Assembly (NCBI GenBank): GCA_011800155.1
Contig: CM022373.1
Coordinates: 2,604,001-2,668,000 of the forward strand
Length of the DNA stretch: 64,000 bases
Direction of reading: 5' to 3'
From: Flammulina velutipes
Lineage: Eukaryota > Basidiomycota > Agaricomycetes > Agaricales > Physalacriaceae
Below are positions 24,141-34,377 of this stretch, piece by piece (position 1 is the first letter of the stretch; every line of letters starts with the position of its first letter). Position numbers and translations under genes: made by a program. The notes below the pieces were generated by a model. The model was not told the DNA's origin and made no database searches. It saw nothing but the letters and a program-made list of their open reading frames with translations.

Positions 24141-24470
24141 CCAAAATCGGGTTGGGGTAACTCGCTGATGCCGCCACATTCCCAATGTTCAAATTAGTCA
24201 AGTAGCTTCCTGCTGTACTCTATGCGTCTGAAGGGCTTTAAAAGATAAAAGAACGATGCAAAAATCTTCAGAAATAAGGTCAGAATAGGCCGTACATACA
24301 GTACATGGTATATTTCAACTACTTCAAGCGGTTTCTGACACAAAAACGCAAGGATATTCAAATTTCTTCCACACGTATAGACCGTATAGTGTACATGCAA
24401 CTTGGCGACTCCCCCAGGCTAACCTGTGTATTGGGAATGTGGCGGGAGCGCTGAGTTTCCCGATTTGGGG
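24141..24470. repeat. Imperfect ~45-bp inverted repeat around 243 bp (MITE-like)
   Basis: CCGCCACATTCCCAAT at 24171-24186 is matched exactly by its reverse complement at 24430-24445. Similarity continues outward: left AAATCGGG.. AACTCGCTGATG and right AAATCGGGAAACTCAGCGCT (read on the opposite strand), with a 6-bp insertion in the left arm. This gives termini of about 46 and 41 bp. I see no clear target-site duplication and no open reading frame inside. A related 15-mer lies at about 25899-25914, downstream of copy B. It may be a non-autonomous DNA element or a duplicated flank. Confidence 0.6.
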
Positions 24471-24766
24471 GGCCCCATCAGTAATTGCTGTAAACAACGG
24501 CAAGTTCCGGGAAAGATCAGTGGCGTACTTTCAACTGTTTTCTTCCACCACCCGGGTAGGAGGCTGGGATCTCCCAATGGCCACGGCAACAAGTTAATTC
24601 AGCGCCATGCTTCACGTTCTCATATCTCTATGCCAATCGGAGTGAAATCGCGAACACAGAGTACGTTGGTACGTACGTAAGTTGAACAGCTTCTCCTACA
24701 TAAGGCTATGTATGTGATCAAGATAGAAACTCGTCGTCGAGGAGTTTCCAAGTACTTAATACTTAT

Positions 24767-24774
24767 TATATAAG
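24767..24774 (+). promoter_or_regulatory. TATA box of tandem copy B
   Basis: TATATAAG lies 46 bp upstream of the ATG at 24820, inside an AT-rich near-palindrome (TACTTATTATATAAGTA). Confidence 0.6.
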
Positions 24775-24819
24775 TATGGTGACACCGTGCGGCACATCAG
24801 CACGAGCTGGTCTCCTGCT

Positions 24820-25820
24820 ATGTTTCTGGTTCCCGCTATTCTTGCTGTTCTCCTCTTCGGCATAGACGTCTGTATTAGAGCTGAGTACGTTTCCTTATCA
24901 TCCAACTTAGCTTCTTCATTCATGCATGATGGATTACAGCCCGCTAGATTCGACCCCAGAATTACTCCGCCGGGTCGACCGGCAGTACCGACAGTCTATC
25001 ACTATCGACAAGACACCTTACGCACTAAAGCCCTTCCCGGAAGACGAGCAAGGCTCCCATTCAGAGACATACGAAGTTGTTGATAACTACGAAGATACGT
25101 CAGCTGTACTAAAGTTGGCGGGGAAAAACAATGGGATCGACGTCGTGAAGGAAGGAGAGTATTTGGAAGAGGTAAGTGTCTTCTGTAAAGCCCAACGTTG
25201 CACTACACATTTCCGTCATTAGGTCGGTTTGCTGCTAAAGGCACTAGAAGATCCCGAAGACGACAATAATTACGCACTCATCATGAGAAATGTTAGGGTA
25301 GGCTACCCACACCACGATTCTCCCCCTCTCAAACCTTTCCACGAATGGTATCTTCTGGATGAAAGTATGGACGAAGAAACTCTGCCCAAACTGCAGACTT
25401 TGGTCAATCAGATGCTTCAAACATTTTACGACGATTATGATCTCATGTATGTTATATTCTCTACTGCTCGCTATTCATACTTAGTCGCATTGAAGCTATC
25501 CAGACTTTCATCTTCAAAATATCTTTGTCACTCAAACACTCGACTTTGCTATGGCTGTCGACTGGGCTCCTCCGAAACAGGCTACAGCAAACCAGAAATC
25601 CAAGGTCGGGGTTATGAGAGTCGCAGAGATTGGACCAGCCCAGGTGAAGAATTACTGGAAATTCGTGAAAAGGACTCTTCGCTCCGACTTTGGTCTACTG
25701 GCTCTGTCGACTGTTCTGCAATCCAAGGGGAAGATCTTACGGGATGCCGATCAAGAAAGGGCGAAGCAGTTATGGAAGGAGCGACAGGAGAAACTAAAGC
25801 AAGTGGCGAAAGATGAATGA
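24820..25820 (+). CDS. Secreted protein with a diverged protein-kinase-like fold (copy B)
   Basis: Exons 24820-24884, 24940-25171, 25223-25446 and 25496-25820 give 281 residues. The signal peptide is FLVPAILAVLLFGIDVCIRA. The intron positions and phases match copy A, including a split Leu/Ile codon before Tyr at the third intron. Motifs are clearer here than in A: TSAVLKLAGKN (beta-3 Lys-like), KEGEYLEEV (alpha-C Glu-like), YALIMRNV (hinge-like), PFHEWYLLDESMD, then IYPDFHLQNIFV (YxDxxxxN) and AVDWAPPK with an Asp where a kinase has DFG. This is the pattern of aminoglycoside/choline-kinase-like folds, though much of the N-lobe is missing. The C-terminal 40 residues are strongly charged (ERAKQLWKERQEKLKQ). 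The substrate is unknown; it could also be a pseudokinase or an effector-like protein. Confidence 0.75.
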
Positions 25821-26000
25821 CGGAGACGTAACCAACCAAACGAGTAACCGGTGCCGTAATCGATCCCTGCTTCAATATAGTGGCGTGATCCTATTAAGGT
25901 TGGGATGTGGCGGGTATCGTCTTCTCGCCGTTTACGTTTCCCGCGGACATAACTGGAATCGAGCCATGCGTCTTATCCTTCATCTCTTCGTACGTCGGCA

Positions 26001-28291
26001 ATGCACAGAGCCAAGTCCCTCGTCGTGCGTTTCCGGACACCAGCCGCCTCGCTTCAGTTGGACTCGCCCACAAGTTCTGCCAGTGGCTCCTCAAATAATG
26101 GTCTTCCTCGTCGCTCGAGGCTACTTTCTTTGGAGAGTCTGATGTCCTTTGGCTTGGGCTCGAATACCGATGGTTCGACTATCTCTGAACCGACATGTGC
26201 AAATCAGAGTAGCAAGACTTCCAGTTGTAGCCAAAGGGGTGTACTCGCTTGCTCTGCCGTACGCATCCTTAATATTCGATGGCTCCCGACAACTAATCAA
26301 CCTCGTAGTGCTTTTTGGTTATGGTAAGTGGACATCATCCTCTTTCCACATCGTCTATCTGATGGATTGGGACAGTACTGCACTGAACGATGCCAAAAGC
26401 AGCATTGGCAGAGACATCGTCGTTCTTGCGGCCATCCCTACATGAAACCAGATTGGGAACCCGGTTGGATTGCGGACAAGCGCGTGCCCACATTTCGATC
26501 GAAGAATGCGCAGACATGTCACGTATGGGGCGATATGCCAGCAATGGACATCCTACGCTTATCATACAACGAAGGACATGACGCGTATGACATGGACTTC
26601 AAGATATGCTTAGCGGGTACGTTAAGGTCATACATTCATCTTCGCGTGCATTTCATAACTCTTCTCCAGCCTCAGGTGATATCCGTACTCTTGTCCAAAC
26701 CGTCAACAATCTCCCTCGAAACTACCGAGGCAAATTCGACGTGCTCATGAACGACATCGACCCCGTCGTTGTCAACCGAAATCTTGTGATTCTTTTCGCT
26801 GTTCTCGGTGCAGGTCCCTCTATCGACGAAGCCGCCGAGCTCGCAACGCATCTTATGTATTCTGCTGTTCTTCCTCCTGGCGGGGCGTCTTACCTCCAAC
26901 GCTGCATAGACTTTGTTTACGGATTTCAACCAACAGATGGCGATATGGCCTACCGTGTCGCTCTCAATACACGCGGTTCGGCAAGACTTTTCTCGATGCA
27001 GTCATCCGTTAGTATGCGTCAACCTCTGGAGATGTTCCAGTCGAAACTCGACTTTCATACCGCCCTCAAATCGATGAGAGGGAAGTACGCAGACATTTCG
27101 AACGCAGACGAGCACGAGCGATTCCTTTCGAAGCTCCAACCAGCCCACCGTGTAGCCTTCGGTCGATACAGAAAGACAGGCGTATTGGCGCCGTTTGCAT
27201 TCGAAACGAACCATTTCACGCAGTCTAATCGGTTCGTTGTTCACACTCGCAGTCAGAATGACTCACTGACCTCTAACGTATAGGCTTCTGTTCACCTCCC
27301 GTGGTGACTGGATCCCAGAGAACACTTCGCCACTCTCCGGGTGGGCCATGTCTGCTGTCATCGAGTCAGGCCAGCGCCACAGCCTTGAGGCTAATGATAT
27401 TTTTGGTTGTCTCTTCGTCCACGTCAAATCTCAGCTACGAGAGTTCGCCAAACGCATGAAAGACATGAACATCCATGTTCATCTCACGCAATTTGACGCT
27501 CAGGTCCTCTCGAAGGGCATCAGCGCTGGAGTCTTACCGGCATTCCGAGGCGCCTACTTCGATAGAGTGGATGTTGGGCATATGATGGATAGGGATTCCG
27601 CTGGCGGGTTGAGGTCATCTTTAGGTGACTGGGCTGGTTTGATTGATAGAGAGAACCGACATGCAGCTGTGCTGATGCACTCGAGGATGTGGCATGCTGG
27701 TCGTCCGGACGCATCGGCTCAGGCGCATCCGCGTACGGCGGAATGGTTGATGAAGAAATGTTGCAATGTCCCCGGTTTAGTAGGTGTCTATACGTTTTCT
27801 TAGGGCCGGACATCTGACGCTTCAGGCATAGAGACTTGATGCGGAACACCTCTTCAATCAAGGTTTACAATCCCCGATGTTGTATAGACTGATCGAGTCA
27901 TTGGACGCGTTCTACGATAACGAAACGGCTTTCCATAGGTTTTTGAACGATGAAGATGTTAATGTTCAGAGCGAAAAAATCGGGTTGAGGTTGCGTCAGG
28001 TCCATAGCGTGCTCCCCAAGGTGCACACACTTCATTTTCTTTAGTCCTTCACTCACTTTCGGAATAGCGATTGGGCATTCCTGTCGGAACGATGCATCAA
28101 CGACTACCAAATCTCAGCAAAGATGAGTTCTACCATCTTTGTGCGAACCCTTATTTGCATTATTGCTTGCACTTATTTCCCTTTCGACAGTCACTCTAGG
28201 CGGCGCACATCTTTTAACGCGATTCATGGAATTCGAGGCCGACTTTGATTCATGGTCTGACCATGACAATGTGGCTATTTATGATTACTAG
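26001..28291 (+). CDS. MYND zinc-finger protein with DUF4470
   Basis: Eight exons (26001-26258, 26309-26323, 26376-26616, 26670-27231, 27284-27779, 27832-28020, 28068-28140, 28191-28291) join to 644 residues. The MYND finger is assembled from three exons: ACSA|CFLVM|YCTERCQKQHW then HRRSC, the middle exon being 15 nt. DUF4470 follows directly (DILRLSYNEGHD, LMNDIDPVVVNRNLVILF). The conserved tail RLGIPVGT..RLPNLSKDEFYHLF and GGAHLLTRFMEFE shows that the last three exons belong. MYND fingers bind Pro-rich peptides. MYND-DUF4470 proteins are a large family in mushrooms with no assigned function. The start was taken at the first ATG of the open exon; upstream exons are possible. Its stop overlaps that of the minus-strand gene that follows. 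Confidence 0.88.
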
Positions 28292-28945
28292 CTGTAGCTC
28301 TGTCCACGGTGTCCGAGAGATGACAGGTACTTGTAGATGACAGGCCATTTTAGTGTTCGTAACGCAGGCCAAATATGTAGCAGAATTGAGCGCCACAAAT
28401 ACATGCACAGAACTTCACCAATTTTTTGAGAAAACTCCTTTGGACCTGTTTCCCGTTGACCGATACTCTTTACTACCAAATCAGGTGTAAACAACCAAGA
28501 ACGAGAGAATGCAGTATCTTGGAATATCACCTTGTCTTCCTCGCGCCACGTCCAATTCAAAGTGCCATCCACATAAGCTTTGCGTTATCACTACAGCTTT
28601 CCGTCCCCGTTTATTAACTAGGAAAATCACCCTTATTCACGGTCTTCGACAGCCCCGCCTCTCGGGCTGACCACCACAGCGACTTCTTCCCCTTCTCTAA
28701 CGCTAATAAGTCTTCCCTAACTGAATTCGGCGGCCTGCTCGATGTTTCTCGCAGTACCAGAGGCATCCGACCCGGAAAACAGAAACGTTCCTCCTTATGC
28801 CGGAGGAAAATGATTTGGGTTGTTGACTTGAGCACGGACGAACTAAATCCTTCGAGTGGTTTGGTTACTTCAGCAGAGCCGGCTAGCGCATGCCAGATCG
28901 ATCCTCTAGCCAGCCTATTGTTCACATATTCAAGATAACTGGTGC
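28288..28945 (-). CDS. Unidentified protein, 5' end unresolved
   Basis: Exons 28945-28631 and 28577-28288 join across a 53-bp intron (GTGATT..AAAG) to an open reading of ~200 residues. A splice acceptor (TTTTACAG|GC) precedes the first, so at least one further 5' exon should lie beyond 28950, but I could not place it without a stop. Stretches such as LEYVNNRLARGSIWHAL, LVLRETSSRPPNSVRED and VDGTLNWTWREEDKVIF look like genuine protein. I recognise no domain. The last 40 codons may be intronic. It may be a decayed gene. Confidence 0.35.
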
Positions 28946-29167
28946 CTGTAAAATACTAAGTGGGCGTCTTGATCTGAACCATAAGAAACTCTTACTTTTC
29001 CACACAGTCCCAGGGTATCATAGACAAAGCAATACCTCATATTCCAGTACTCGAGAGTCAATGCCCACCTGGTCCTTTTTCGGTCACCATCCCACTTGGA
29101 TTATCAAACTATAGCACTTCAAATTTCAGCACTCAATACACACTACGCGCCTGACCATATTCTGACT

Positions 29168-29678
29168 CTAAAGACCCTCACGCGTGAACTCGATGAAGTT
29201 TAATGGGATGAACATCGTCTCGCTGACATCTAAGAAGTTTGTTTCGTCATCTAAGCTGGCCTTCGCTAGCGTCTTGTCGCCGTAGATCTGCAAACGATCA
29301 GCGTCGTGGTAGAAGCGCATCAACGATGGAATGGGCTCACCGCAAACAGATCGTCCCAGTTATTTGCCTCTACCACACCAGCGCCATCCCACTCCGTCGT
29401 TGTCTTCCTCCCTATCTTAGAGAGCATAGCGTTTACTTCATCGTTGACATGCATCTATTGAGTAACTTCAGTCAACGCCTCCTTCTGTATCATATTCCAC
29501 TCACCTGGTCAAACTTGAGTGGCATCTTCTCCTTCGGTATGAGACTTAACATTAGCGGTGTATGGATCTTCCACCAATAGTCACAAAAGTCCTCTTTCGA
29601 GATGCCCTCCTTGCGTTTGACGAGCATGAGAATGCGTACACGGTCGGACTTTGGAGGCACGGATAGTTCGGATGCCAT
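29168..29678 (-). CDS. EthD-domain protein (dimeric alpha-beta barrel)
   Basis: Exons 29678-29505, 29454-29341 and 29287-29168 (introns 50 and 53 bp) give 135 residues. The sequence RVRILMLVKRKEGISKEDF then YWWKIHTPLML is the EthD signature. It is followed by a WDGAGVVEANNWDDLFA-type middle and a final strand ending FIEFTREGL. Small EthD proteins in fungi form dimeric barrels. Members include polyketide cyclase- or dehydratase-like enzymes and the ethyl tert-butyl ether degradation protein EthD; the substrate here is unknown. ATGs at 29708 and 29729 are in frame and would add 10 or 17 residues. It lies 150 bp downstream of the cis-prenyltransferase on the same strand. Confidence 0.85.
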
Positions 29679-29827
29679 GTTCTTTTCGAACTTGGGTGGA
29701 GGGACCATTCGCGAGAGTATATATCTCAAGTCGTTGGCATACGTGTGTGCTCGGCTGTGAATTGATAATTATAGAGCAATCACTGAGAAGCTACCTGAGA
29801 AATCAGGGTCTTGGGACAACTATCAGT

Positions 29828-30845
29828 CTACCTCGACGCCTCCGCCCATGCCCTTCGTTGGAAGTCCAGTAAAATTGGGACGAAATCCAACAAACCGAAG
29901 TCCGGCCAGAACGCAGAGCAAAACTGCACTTGCGCGCGCTCGCAAGACTGCCAGAGGAAGAAGTCGCTCAATCGCTTGACGCCACTCGTGCGTACAATTA
30001 TATCAAGGGGAGGGCTGCCGGCGAGAGTCGTCATAAGATTCTCTTCAATGTCCTCTTCCGTTATCGAGCTGACCAAGGAGTTAATAGAATGGGTAAAAGG
30101 GCTGGCCTTAGCAAATCGACCTACAAATCTTTGGTAGCAAGTGCTGTCCGTATACACGTCTCGGCCGAGGTGGTTATCTCATCTGTAGACGCATATGGCA
30201 TACAAATATTGAGAATTGACCTTGAGAACATTTAGTTCCCCGAAGCCTCTGCCCGTAGGCTGATGGTATATTACCCACCGAGAATTGTTCTTGGTCATGT
30301 CCTGCGCCTTGTGGATGGCAGCCAGGACGTCGTCGGGGAGCATTTCAGTCTTGCCGATCACATTCAGCCTGACGTCGTATTCCTGTAGAAGGTCTCTAGA
30401 AAGCCAACATCAGCCTTTGTGCCATTCAAAAGCGGGTGAACGTACCCATGCTCGCAGAGCTCTAGCATTTTGCGTTGGCATAGATCCATGAGCGCCTCTA
30501 CCTCCTCGGGAGAGCGTTTGAAATTCTCGATAGCAAACGCGTACACGGAGACGCATCGAATATCCAGCCGGAGACATATCTCTAGGACCTTCCAGGATTC
30601 TTCAACAGCGACTCTCATTTTAGATAAGCAGAGAAACACACCCGTCTCAAGGCCATATAGCCTTCAACATGTCCTTGGGAGACATGCTTGTGATTTATAC
30701 GTGCATAGCGCCGGTTCCCGTCCATAACAAAGGCGACGTGTCGTGGCACCGGTCCAGCGGCGAGTACACGCAGTAGCAGACGTTGCGCACGACTTGTAAT
30801 CTTCCCTTGTAACCATTCCAAAGCTGAAGCAAGCAGACCCGCCAT
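29828..30845 (-). CDS. RER2: Cis-prenyltransferase (dehydrodolichyl diphosphate synthase)
   Basis: Five exons (30845-30642, 30588-30446, 30395-30279, 30220-30125, 30068-29828) give 266 residues. Family motifs appear in order: [13 protein letters not shown] with the catalytic Asp, [43 protein letters not shown], and the C-terminal [20 protein letters not shown]. The enzyme adds cis-isoprene units to farnesyl diphosphate to make the precursor of dolichol, the glycan carrier of N-glycosylation and GPI synthesis. It acts at the ER with a Nus1/NgBR partner. The C-terminus (RRAWAEASR) lacks the RxG seen in many eukaryotic subunits; the DNA after the stop looks intron-like but adds no longer end. 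The N-terminal ~25 residues are amphipathic, as in Rer2/Srt1. Confidence 0.93.
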
Positions 30846-31205
30846 GAATCAAAATCAAAAGAGTGAGTGGATGTGCTAAGGCGTGGACCACACGTGGCAG
30901 TGGTAAGCGCAGTCAAACTTCTTCATATTTCCCTTTCGTGCAATCCAATCTACCTAAGTAAGTAATAGTAATAAAGCGAGCAGGCGTACAGATACAAAAA
31001 TATTATCCATGACACTCCAACCTGTATGTCAGTAAGCAAGGCCGATGATAAGAATAAGTAAAGGAAGGATAGGTCATCAAGTACATAGAGGTCGTGAAGG
31101 ACTCGGCAGGTGTATGGAGAATGTGAGAGGAAAACTAAGGCTGAGAGCGAACCAGCCGAGCCACAGTCGTGAAGAGAGAGATCAAACAGAGACCAGTCTC
31201 TGAAT
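30846..31205. other. Intergenic region
   Basis: Upstream region of the cis-prenyltransferase and 3' flank of the membrane-protein gene. I see nothing in it. Confidence 0.5.
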
Positions 31206-32696
31206 CTATAGACCTCTGTCTCTCAGCATTTTTGCTCTCGCCTGCTCCATCGACTCTCGAAGGAGAGGACTTCCCCAGGAGTCTGGATTTTCGGAAAAAC
31301 GTAGGCTACCGCCCGGCGTTGATTCATTGCTGGGATCCCGGCTGTGGCCAATCGAGATAGGTGGAGAGCCCACATCGAAGCGAGGGGCGCGCGGTGATGC
31401 AGATGGTGAGTAGGATGGCGGGGGCATGTGGGTGCGCCTGGTTCGACGAGGAGAAGATGTGCGATGGTTGTCCTCTTCTTCCCAGGCGTCGCTACCGTCG
31501 TCCACCTCATCTTCGGGCGTTTCGCTCAAAACGACCACCTCCTTTCCAAGAGCCTTCTTGCCTTCTTCGATAAGGGCTGCCAGCTTGTCCCCAATCCAGT
31601 CCATCTGTCCGGAACGAATAAGCATGTTATATGAACAGGTCACATCGATGCAATCTTACCTGATCTACCACGCTGTCGTCGGCTATCTCATCGTGGCTTG
31701 ATGAGGGATGATAGAAAGATGAAGAAGAAGGCTGGGAAGGCGGAGGCGGAGGCGTGTATACAGGGGTACGCGTTCGTGTCACGGTGCGCCGCGCGGTAGC
31801 TGGGCGCTTGCTCAGTGATCCGACCTGGTGTGCGCGCGTTTTTCGTCGAGGAGTAGGGGGGAGCACATTGATAGCTCGGGGGACTTCGGGTACAGGAGGG
31901 GTGACAATTTGGGGGGTCCATTCGCCAGGATGGTAGGGCGGTGGAGGAAGCTGCTCTTGCTCTTTGCCGCGATCTCTCCACCTGGATGAAAATTAGACGG
32001 GGCCAGAAAAACACATACGAAAACTCACATGCGATAGAAAGTGAGGCCTACTGCGGTGCCAATAAGCGCTGCGCTCACTGCTGTGGAAACGATAGAGCCA
32101 GCAAGTCCGCGTCGGCGTTTGGCAGGGGGTGGGAGTTCTACATTGATAAAGAGGAAAAGGCAAGGCATGAGCAAAAAGCAATACGAATAAAGCAAATGCG
32201 AATGAGAAGAGGGGACGACGAGCGATGCTTCAAGATATAGTACACCCAACATGCTAAAAACATGGAGTGGCATCATGGGAAGATATGAAAGCCAGCCCAA
32301 AGCAGAGCTGCTTTTTGATGCCGCATGTATGACACATGGATGATAGACAAAAAAATGCTTGATATGACGGCACACACCTTCTGCCATCGTTTCAATCTCA
32401 TGAAGTTCGTCAGGCGTAAGGTTGGCCATGTCGCGGTATTTGGCTGGGGTGTCCAGATATCCATTCGATGAGGCCAAGGTCGTAGCAGATAAGCTCGCTT
32501 CGGAGAAAGAGGGTTCCCATCCTCGCTTTCTATTGATCGGAGGTGCAGGGGAGACAGAACGCGACTTGGGAGGCCGCGGTCGGCGAATAGGTATCTTTCC
32601 GACGGGTTCCGACTTCAACGTTGAGGACGACGTCGACGTCTGCAGAAAGGGATTCGAGAGACCAGGCGCCGGAAGCTTGAACGTAAAGGGAAACAT
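31206..32696 (-). CDS. Single-pass membrane protein with long disordered arms, unknown family
   Basis: Exons 32696-32378, 32137-32029, 31981-31660 and 31604-31206 give 382 residues. Residues ~120-145 form one membrane segment (IVSTAVSAALIGTAVGLTFY) preceded by KRRR, so the N-terminal arm is probably cytosolic. Both arms are low-complexity: Pro/Ser/Arg-rich before it, and PPPPYHPGEW, TRTRTPVYTPPPPP and acidic EDEVDDGSDAWEEED after it. The C-terminus ends RAKMLRDRGL. I recognise no domain. The first intron (32377-32138) is 240 bp, far longer than others in the window, is a multiple of three and has no stop, so a longer isoform with extra hydrophobic segments is possible. The start MFPFTFKLP could extend 8 codons upstream. 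Confidence 0.65.
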
Positions 32697-32904
32697 GAAG
32701 AGATGATAGTTCGTGAACAAGATGACTACGGCCCACCATTCTTCTTTGGTTCCTCCATGAGGAGCTATTTACGGCTGTTTAACTCAGTGGAGTTTGGCCC
32801 TCCTTCAGCACAGCCACACCATCCGACGTCAGATCAGGTACGCGACTAAAATGCTTCCATGGATCCTTTTTCCTTGGACGAATTTGTCAATTGCTCATCT
32901 AAAA

Positions 32905-34132
32905 CTAGTCTTCTTCAAAGTACGTCCTGTAGCATGCAATCGCCACATCGCCTTTCAACTTCTGCGCCACATGTGTCTCCAACCATGCTTTAGTCTCCCT
33001 CAGAACATGCTCCTTCACACTGAAAAAGACGAGCCGCTGCAGAGCCCTATAACTCTCGTTACTCAACATCGTTACGATATTCTCCCAATCTATCATCTCC
33101 ATATCTTCCACCTCTTGCATGGACAGCCGGAAATCTATCTGTTGTAGCTCTGTAGAGACTACCTTCTCTAGGATGCCTGTAATATGCTTGGATGAAATGT
33201 TCCGCCCACTATAATGAGGATAGATGGCAAGAGCACTAAACTCGAGCTTGCGTAGATGAACGAGGGTTGAGAGGTCTGCAGCATGGCAGAACGCATCTGC
33301 GACGGTTCTTGTCAATTTTGCAAATCACGTAAATGGTTGACGAAGAAATACCTTGTCCGTCGGAACTCGAAGAGCCCGAATCGGCAAAATCAAGCGCCAG
33401 CGCTGTGACGGATGCGCCAACATCTCGAAGGAAGCGTGCAACTGGATTGGCTGTTTCAGCGCTAATACTGCTCAGCGTCAGAGAGGGCACTTGGAGGGAA
33501 TTGGGGCGAGGACAAAGCCAGTGAAGTAAACTCTGGTGCATAGTGGCTCCGTAACAAAGCGAGAGGGCGTCGAGATATCTTGGTGCAGGTGTTCGAGGAA
33601 TTTCTCCGAGGTCTTCTTCGTCGCCCACGTTCAACCACCGAAGTCCAATCCTCTTCAAATTTGTGCATTGCGCCACACACTGCAATAAATGGGAAATTGT
33701 CTGAAATTGACATGACTCGAGAGTCAGAGCCTTCAACCTTGGGGTGAACAGCTCCAGGAGCACCTCCCATGGCAAGTGTGTGGCCCCGAACCGAACATTA
33801 TTTATGGACAGCTCTTCAATGTTAGGGAGGTGCACCATCCTGCGGGCTAGAGTCTCCAAAGTCGGGGTTCTGCTTCGATCGTTATAATAGAGGAGGTGGA
33901 CGTAGGGCCCAAATGTACAGAGAGGATGCGCAATGAGCTCTGTGAAGATCCGGGGGGAAGGGGTTGCATCTCTGAAGAAGTATACTTGGCGGAAAGCGTG
34001 GCCACGACTCCGCGGAAGCCATGCTTTGCAGACCAGTGCGCACGTAAGGATGGTTCTTTTACTATCAGTTTCGTAGACTCGATCCAGTATTTCGTCGAAT
34101 AGTTCGGGAGGAAAGCGTTCAGTAACAGTCAT
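32905..34132 (-). CDS. F-box protein with LRR-like region
   Basis: Exons 34132-33352 and 33296-32905 (55-bp intron) give 390 residues. The F-box is at residues ~5-50 (FPPELFDEILDRV, then CALVCKAWLPRSR and FRQVYF). Irregular leucine-rich segments follow (LPNIEELSINNVRF, RLKALTLESCQF, LKRIGLRWLNV, LHLRKLEFSAL-like). It is expected to be a substrate receptor of an SCF ubiquitin ligase; the target is unknown. An in-frame ATG at 34258 would add 42 residues without F-box character, so the later start was preferred. It shares a 245-bp divergent promoter with the flavin reductase gene. Confidence 0.85.
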
Positions 34133-34377
34133 GGCGGTGGTTTGGAGTGGTTTGGGAGCAACAGAGTTTTGATCGCCATGATAAAACCACAGGTATAAGC
34201 CAAGCCAACACGGCGATGAGCGGGCAGTTGCACAGGAGATTGAGACGGGCATAGGCATTCAGAAACCTAGTTACAGCTTGGACAGGTACCCATGGCATAT
34301 TTTTCTGGCCATTGTTGTCGACTCTTGAAAGGTGTGACTGTAATAAGCAATATTTGTATCTGCTTGCCTAGCCCCAC

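Larger units (their letters stand above)
24077..24819. other. Spacer between the two tandem kinase-like genes
   Basis: It contains the inverted-repeat element at 24141-24470 and the TATA box of copy B. No gene is seen. Confidence 0.5.

Noticed and set aside
29168..30845. Cis-prenyltransferase and EthD genes as a functional operon-like pair
   Set aside because: They are 150 bp apart on the same strand, but fungal genes are normally monocistronic and no shared pathway is evident.
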